This document shows positions 7,530 to 12,500 of a stretch of DNA of 12,500 nucleotides, piece after piece. The notes under the pieces were generated by a model that was given only the letters and a program-made list of their open reading frames with translations, was not told where the DNA came from and did no database searches. This DNA is from Stramonita haemastoma (lineage: Eukaryota; Mollusca; Gastropoda; Neogastropoda; Muricidae). Both the position numbers and the translations under genes were made by a program. The stretch covers positions 15,001-27,500 of the forward strand of contig JASPKP010000838.1 in the NCBI GenBank assembly GCA_030674155.1. The letters run 5' to 3'. Each line of letters begins with the position of its first letter. The first letter of the stretch is position 1.

Positions 7530-7893
7530 ATTTGATTTGATTTGATTTGATTTGATTTGATTTATTCTTTTATATCGAGGATAATGGAATACGCACTCAT
7601 GTGCTTTTTTACGTCCAGTCCCCGTGTGTATGCAGTTTTGTAAATGTCATCTGTTCCCACCGGCACACGATGGCCTACTCTTACGAAAAGCGGAACAGGA
7701 TTTAACGTGCGTGCAAGATATTCTGCATGCGTTAACACACGGGGCCTCGGTTTAAAGTCTCATCCGAAGGACTTTTGGGGAGATTGGAGTCAGCACTGAT
7801 GTTAACTCCAGGAGAAAAATCTCCTCGACCGGACTCGAACCCGGGTCGTCAAATTGCCAGCGCAATGTTCTGACCATTAGGCTATCCGTCCCC
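7530..7893 (-). mobile_element. tRNA-derived SINE, family A copy 3 (complete, ATTTG-repeat tail)
   Basis: Minus-strand copy with the best-preserved head in the window: A box TAGCCTAATGG (7884-7874) and B box GGGTTCGAGTC (7842-7832). The body aligns with copy 1 throughout, including the hairpin AGGAGA-TTTT-TCTCCT after the head. The 3' end (near 7565) continues into a pentanucleotide (TTTGA)n tract at about 7530-7564, so the tail is a short tandem repeat and not poly(A). No convincing target-site duplication was found. Confidence 0.87.
7832..7884 (-). promoter_or_regulatory. Internal Pol III promoter of SINE A copy 3
   Basis: A box TAGCCTAATGG and B box GGGTTCGAGTC, both close to consensus and at tRNA-like spacing on the minus strand. 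This is the most intact internal promoter of the family A copies here. Confidence 0.72.
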
Positions 7894-7910
7894 TATAGAC
7901 CATAGGCTAT

Positions 7911-8342
7911 AGACCATGAGTGGTGATCTGGGTGCTAGTCTTCTGGACGAGACAATATACCAAGGTCCCGTGTTTTACACACGATTAGATAGCGCACGTA
8001 AAAGAACCCAAGGCAACGAAGGAGTTGTACCTGGCAAAAATTCTGTAGAAAAAAGGCTCTCTGATGGGGAAACAAAATAATGCAGTTGCAGAAAGAAAAA
8101 GAAAACAGAATTGGTGGCGCTGCTCTTGTGGCGATGCGGTCTCCCTGGGGAGAGTAGCCTAAATTTCATGCAGACACATCTGCCGTGACTTAAAAGTGGT
8201 ATTACAATACAATACAATACAATACAATACAATACAATACAATACAATACAATACAATACAATACAATACAATACAATACAATACAATAAATACAATACA
8301 ATACAATACAATACAATACAATACAATACAATACAATACAAT
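7911..8342 (+). mobile_element. SINE family C, 5'-truncated, with (AATAC)n tail
   Basis: No tRNA-like head is present. The recognisable part starts with GACGAGAC-AATATACC-AAGGTCCCGTG (about 7937-7971), then a GCGCACGTAAAAGAACCC block, a CTGGCAAAAATTCTGTAGAA block and a CTCCCTGGGGAGAG hairpin (about 8141-8154). It ends in a long pentanucleotide tail at 8204-8342. I associate this block order with short interspersed repeats in gastropod genomes, from memory. The central GA(C/T)GAGAC…CCCGTGT motif also occurs in family A. Confidence 0.75.
8204..8342 (+). repeat. (AATAC)n pentanucleotide array, SINE tail
   Basis: About 27 units with one indel near 8289. It follows directly from the SINE family C 3' end, so it is best read as an expanded SINE tail. 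The Tyr-Cys-Ile and Asn-Thr-Ile-Gln open frames across it are spurious. Confidence 0.95.
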
Positions 8343-8355
8343 ATCACACACAACC

Positions 8356-8689
8356 GGTGGTCGCCACCTCAGGTGGGTGACTCACTCAGTCTGGCTCCGC
8401 GACTGAGCTAATACTGCCGTTAGTAGGGGGCTTAGTAGGTGGTGTCCTGCGTATGTTAAATCAGAACAGGCACCACTGAACACCACTAAAGTGACCCAGC
8501 AGAAGTGCAGGGCCCCTCTGGCTGGTGGCCCCACAGTGACCTAATATTGATGGGCTCCCTATGGACTCCCGACCCCGGGGATGAGACTAAACGAATCTGG
8601 GTATGGCTGTGGCGGGGAGATTGAAATGAGCGGCGTGGGAGCAACGATACCGGGTCGTCACAGAAGACGAGGCAGCAAAAAAAAAATAA
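8356..8689 (+). mobile_element. Putative A-tailed retroposon, unknown family (D)
   Basis: A GC-rich block of about 320 bp that ends in A10 plus TAA (8677-8689). The left flank CACACACAACC (8345-8355) and right flank CACGCACAACC (8690-8700) agree at 10 of 11 bases, as in a slightly mutated target-site duplication. Inside are a palindrome CCACCT-C-AGGTGG (8364-8376) and a hairpin CTCAGTC/GACTGAG with 9-base loop (8385-8407). No B box and no coding potential were found, so it may derive from a structured RNA other than tRNA. The CA-rich flanks weaken the duplication evidence. Confidence 0.5.
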
Positions 8690-8731
8690 CACGCACAACC
8701 ACCCACGCATCCAACGCATTTCCCCCCCCCC

Positions 8732-9047
<316 letters not shown>

Positions 9048-9063
9048 ACTCGATGAAGCACTA

Positions 9064-9127
9064 TAGCCTAGTGGTTAAGACCGCTCGACTTCAATCCCAT
9101 AGATTCATCAAGTCGTGGGTTCGAATC
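9064..9127 (+). promoter_or_regulatory. Internal Pol III promoter of SINE B copy 1
   Basis: A box TAGCCTAGTGG and B box GGGTTCGAATC, 42 bp apart, slightly longer than in family A because of the extra arm between them. Both match consensus closely. Confidence 0.72.
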
Positions 9128-9283
9128 TATGTGGCTACGTCTGGTGAATAAAAGGGTTGGGGTTTTTACTATCCCCCCTGGTCAACTTCAAGTGCGGACC
9201 TGCCAGTTCCTTAATTCACTTCGTTTATATACATATTATACATATAAATTACATATATACATATAAATACATATAATACATAT

Positions 9284-9391
9284 AAATACATATATACATA
9301 TAAATACATATATACATAGAAATACATATATACATAGAAACACATATATACATATAAATACATATATACATATAAATACATATATACATAT
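9284..9391 (+). repeat. 18-bp minisatellite, six units
   Basis: Six consecutive 18-bp units of AAATACATATATACATAT (9284, 9302, 9320, 9338, 9356, 9374). Units 2 and 3 end in G and unit 4 has one T-to-C change; otherwise they are identical. Less regular ACATATA repeats precede it from about 9225. The Tyr-Met-Tyr-Ile-Cys open frame on the minus strand is a translation of this array. Confidence 0.93.
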
Positions 9392-9647
9392 GCAGAAGAT
9401 CAATATAATTCTGCACGGTAAAGATCCTGTAATTTAGGTCAGTGTGTTGTGGGTTATGGAAACATGACCACACCCAGCATACATCTCTGAAGTCAGAATG
9501 TGGCTACCTAAATGGTGGGCAAAACCCTGTCGCATACGAAAACTCACCATTGGTGAACCTTGGAGCTATAACTGAGAAACGAAAAAATAAAAATAAAAAC
9601 AACAACAACAACAACAACAACAACAGAAAACGTTCTGATTTGTCTGG

Positions 9648-9776
9648 TGACTATTGCATACCGGCAGGAACTGATGGCAGACATTTACAAAACTGCATGC
9701 ACTTGGGGACTGAATTGTCAATAAGCACACTGAGTTTTTTTTTTCATTATCATCGGAATAAAAGAATGGATTTTTT
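9648..9776 (+). mobile_element. SINE family A copy 5 (3' fragment)
   Basis: Matches only the 3' third of family A. It has GCATACCGGCAGGAACTGATG for the GTGTGCCGGTGGGAACAG block, then ATTTACAAAACTGCATGCAC, GGGGACTG, AAGCACA, and ATTATCATCGGAATAAAAGAAT for the terminal block. The tRNA head and centre are absent, and T9 has replaced the usual short spacer. It is diverged, so probably an older 5'-truncated copy. Confidence 0.75.
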
Positions 9777-9960
9777 CAATAGAATTGAGTCATGGTATTG
9801 TGTATTGCTTTAATATGATTTTGCCTGTCTGTTTGTGTGCTTGCTTGTCTGTGTTTCTGTGTCTTTTCTGCACCTCTGCATTTCTGTTTTTTTTTTAAAA
9901 ATTATCTTATTCATGTCTGGTCTCTAGTGTCCCCAAGCACCAACTTCCTCTAAACATCCC

Positions 9961-9963
<3 letters not shown>
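9777..9963. other. Unassigned pyrimidine/G-rich sequence
   Basis: No gene seen. Contains degenerate TGTCTGTT-type repeat (9824-9890), T9 and A5 runs, and the right copy of the 15-bp direct repeat (9935-9949) just before the TG array. Confidence 0.4.
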
Positions 9964-10041
<78 letters not shown>

Positions 10042-10148
10042 TGTGTGTATGTGTGTGTGTGTGTGTACATGCGTGCGTGCTCTTGTGTGTGTGTGTGTGT
10101 GAGTGTGTGTGTGTGTGTGTGTGCGCGCACGCGCGCGCGCGCGCGCGT
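9964..10148 (+). repeat. Alternating TG / CG array (Z-DNA-prone)
   Basis: (TG)n with TA variants to about 10068, a short GCGTGCGTGC, a second TG block (10085-10122), then a nearly pure GC alternation (10122-10147). Long alternating purine-pyrimidine tracts, especially CG, are the classic Z-DNA-forming sequence. Open frames here are spurious. Confidence 0.93.
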
Positions 10149-10226
10149 GAGTGTGTTTGAAAAGGAGGCTGGAGGGCTTTTGTGTGCGCACGCGCGTTTG
10201 TTCTCTGCCTCTCTGTCAGTCTGTTC

Positions 10227-10978
<752 letters not shown>

Positions 10979-10992
10979 CCTGCCACTTCCTG

Positions 10993-11462
10993 TTCACTCT
11001 ATACTTTGTTTAATACATCTTTTTTGAGGCCTTGCTTCATTTGTAACAATACTCTTTTACTTCTTTTTTGTTTTAGGTTAAACTTGACTTTAGTCGTTAT
11101 TGCTATTCTGTTACCTTTGTTCTAGTATTAATGAAGATACTCAGGATTAAATTAATGTATTTCTACATCGTTTTTTTCCACCAAAAACCCCCCCCAACCC
11201 TTGCAAGATAATTGAAACATTGATATGTGTAACACAATCATAATGTCAGAGGGCTACACACTGTATTGGCATTGAACATTTTGTTGTTTGTTTTCGCTTT
11301 AACATCTTCCACTTTAAGTGATATTGGACGATAAATGAACGTTTTGTATTGATGAAGATGTATGTGCTTTATGAGTGAATATAACCTGCAATGCAAGGTA
11401 AAAACAAACAAACAAACAAACAAACCCCCACCCCCAAAAAAAAACAAAAAAAACAAAAAAAC
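10993..11462 (+). mobile_element. Retroposed insertion with A-rich tail and 14-bp TSD (E)
   Basis: The identical 14-mer CCTGCCACTTCCTG lies at 10979-10992 and 11463-11476. The 470 bp between ends in an A-rich tail of (AAAC)n, C-rich and A/C segments (about 11399-11462), directly against the right copy. Target duplication plus 3' tail is the pattern left by target-primed reverse transcription on the plus strand. The body is AT-rich, with no Pol III boxes and no ORF of known type, so it may be a 5'-truncated LINE 3' end or a retrocopied transcript. The source is not identified. Confidence 0.62.
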
Positions 11463-11476
11463 CCTGCCACTTCCTG

Positions 11477-11698
11477 CGTCAGTCGTGTCAAGAATTATGA
11501 TGATGATGATGATGAGGAGGAGGAGGAGGAGGAGTAGGAGGAGGAGGAAGAGGAGGAGGAGGAGGAGGAGGAGGAGGAGGAGGATACGCGTGCAGGGCCT
11601 TCTCATGCACCTTGTCTGTTGGCTAACAACACAAACAGGCCACTCAAGGGGTAACAGAGCAGAGACGGAGGGGCGGGGGGGGGGGGGGGGGGGGGGGG
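11477..11698. repeat. (GAT)n/(GAG)n triplet array and G24 run
   Basis: (GAT)6 leads into GAG repeats with one TAG and one AAG change (about 11497-11583). After about 85 bp of plain sequence there is G24 (11675-11698). No gene seen. Confidence 0.85.
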
Positions 11699-12047
11699 AG
11701 GGGGGCGATAGCCTAGTGGTCAGAACATTGCGCTCGCAATTTAACGACCAGGTTCGATTCCCGTTCGAGGGATTTTTCCCTTGGAGTTACCATCAGTGCT
11801 GACTTCACTCTCCCCACAAGTCCTTCGAGACTATAAACCGAGGCCCCGTGTGCGAACGCGCGCAGATTTTCTTGCGCACATGTTAAATCCCCTTCTGCTT
11901 TTCGTAAGAGTAGGCCATTGTGTGCCAGTGGGACCAGATGACAAGATTAACAAAACTGAATACACACGGGGACTGGATGTAAAAAAAAAAGCACATGAGT
12001 GTTTATTCCATTATCCTCGACATAAAGAATTAAGAATAAAGAGACTG
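11699..12047 (+). mobile_element. tRNA-derived SINE, family A copy 4 (complete body)
   Basis: The head has A box TAGCCTAGTGG (11709-11719) and B box GGTTCGATTC (11751-11760). The body is collinear with copy 1 to the AT-rich 3' end near 12040, with a small deletion around 11828 and A10 inserted-type slippage near 11981. The hairpin after the head is AGGGA-TTTT-TCCCT, one base pair shorter than in copies 1 and 3. The G-rich start of the element merges with the G24 run. A possible 6-bp duplication AGAGAC (11661-11666 and 12040-12045) would place the G run inside the insertion; this is weak. Confidence 0.85.
11709..11760 (+). promoter_or_regulatory. Internal Pol III promoter of SINE A copy 4
   Basis: A box TAGCCTAGTGG identical to copy 1; B box GGTTCGATTC fits the consensus GGTTCGANTC. 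One base upstream of the B box is lost relative to copy 3. Confidence 0.7.
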
Positions 12048-12071
12048 TAATTTTTTTCTCTCTCTTTTTCG

Positions 12072-12108
12072 TTTTTTTTTTTTTTTTTTTTTGGGGGGGG
12101 GGGGGGGG
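12072..12108 (+). repeat. T21–G16 homopolymer junction
   Basis: Twenty-one T followed at once by sixteen G, just right of SINE A copy 4. Lengths of such runs are the least reliable part of an assembly. Confidence 0.85.
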
Positions 12109-12142
12109 TGGTGAGGGTGAGGGGAGACTTATGATTGAATGA

Positions 12143-12296
12143 TGTCGATCCCTGAAGTCAGAATGTGGCTATCTTAATGGTGGTGGTGGATGGAAGGGGG
12201 GAGGGGAGAGAAGGGGAGGAGACAAACCTGTATGTGGCCTATGCAAAAATGTCACCATTTGGTAAACCTCGGAGCTGTAGCGAGGATCGAATGAAG
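12143..12296 (+). mobile_element. SINE family B copy 2 (3' fragment)
   Basis: Matches the 3' end of family B copy 1: CCTGAAGTCAGAATGTGGCTA, then TTAATGGTGG, GCAAAAATGTCACCATTTGG for CGAAAACTCACCATTGG, and CCTCGGAGCTGTAGCGAGGA for the last block. A G/GA-rich insertion of about 40 bp (12183-12222) separates the two parts. The 3' end passes directly into a GAA array, so here the tail is GAA-type whereas copy 1 has AAC. Confidence 0.72.
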
Positions 12297-12500
12297 AAGA
12301 AGAAGAATTACGAGGAAGAAGAAGAATTGCGAAGAAGAATTGCGAAGAAGAAGAAGAATTGCGAAGAAGAAGAAGAAGAATTGCGAAGAAGAAGAAGAAG
12401 AAGAATTGCGAAGAAGAAGAAGAATTACGAGGAAGAAGAAGAATTGCGAAGAAGAATTGCGAAGAAGAAGAAGAATTGCGAAGAAGAAGAAGAAGAATTG
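12294..12500 (+). repeat. (GAA)n array with TTGC interruptions, higher-order 117-bp unit
   Basis: GAA repeats broken by ATTACGAGG (12307, 12424) and ATTGCGAA (12326, 12339, 12358, 12380, 12405, then again in the second copy). Spacings of 19, 13, 19, 22, 25 and 19 sum to 117. The 77 bases from 12424 to the window end are identical to 12307-12383. The array continues beyond the window. Confidence 0.93.

Larger units (their letters stand above)
9048..9624 (+). mobile_element. tRNA-derived SINE, family B copy 1 (split by a minisatellite)
   Basis: The head has A box TAGCCTAGTGG (9064-9074) and B box GGGTTCGAATC (9117-9127). A perfect CGACTT/AAGTCG stem (9086-9091/9110-9115) and CGTGGGTTCGAATC recall a tRNA with a long variable arm (Ser type), though this is loose. 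The first body part runs to about 9224 (GGACCTGCCAG…CACTTCG). The second resumes at 9392 with GCAGAAGATC, then AAAGATCCTGTAAT, GGGTTATGGAAACATGACC and CACCCAGCAT. It ends in an A-rich tail turning into (AAC)n (9580-9624). The 3' part is repeated at 12143-12296. Between the two body parts lie about 165 bp of AT-rich repeat. I recall the 3' blocks from gastropod repeats; the family name is unknown to me. Confidence 0.8.

Noticed and set aside
9284..9391. CRISPR-like array in the 18-bp minisatellite (and the 13-bp GAA/TTGC units)
   Set aside because: Units are directly tandem with no unique spacers, and the context is eukaryotic repeats.

Overview
The window reads as repeat-dense intergenic DNA from an animal nuclear genome. 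No intact host gene was found. Three things point to a eukaryote: several copies of tRNA-derived SINEs with Pol III A and B boxes, a LINE of the endonuclease–reverse transcriptase–RNase H type, and very heavy microsatellite content (close to a fifth of the window by my count). The SINE cores and the tails (AATAC)n, (AAC)n and (GAA)n look like repeats I associate with gastropod molluscs. That taxonomic guess is recollection and was not tested here.

Layout. 1-346 has no recognisable gene. 347-702 is a SINE (family A, copy 1) with a clean 9-bp target-site duplication. 712-988 carries a run of small hairpins. 989-1512 is a (GAA)n array interrupted by TTGC. 1864-2184 is a second family A SINE on the minus strand, whose head runs straight into (GT)47. 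2453-6720 on the minus strand is a nearly full coding copy of a LINE: endonuclease, reverse transcriptase, RNase H and a terminal zinc-knuckle-like segment, broken by five single-base frameshifts. 6721-6990, same strand, encodes the C-terminal piece of an SGNH/GDSL-like domain. 6991-7416 is a (GT)n/(AC)n inverted arrangement whose spacer holds a four-run G-quadruplex motif.

The right part is a nest of short retroposons. 7530-7893 is a third family A SINE (minus) and 7911-8342 a headless SINE (family C) ending in (AATAC)n. 8356-8689 is an A-tailed element between near-identical 11-bp repeats. 9048-9624 is a second SINE family (B), split internally by an 18-bp minisatellite, and 9648-9776 is a family A 3' fragment. 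9964-10563 is TG/CG, GTCT and TC simple sequence. 10993-11462 is an A-rich-tailed insertion between perfect 14-bp repeats. 11699-12047 is a fourth headed family A SINE. 12143-12296 is a family B 3' end whose tail becomes a second GAA/TTGC array running off the window.

How it fits together. The LINE proteins would nick target DNA, reverse-transcribe RNA and degrade the RNA template strand. SINEs depend on such machinery in trans, but nothing here ties these SINEs to this LINE: their tails do not match its 3' end. The repeated theme is that microsatellites begin at SINE heads, tails or interiors. Most open frames outside 2545-6363 and 6721-6990 are low-complexity translations of these repeats and are not listed as genes.
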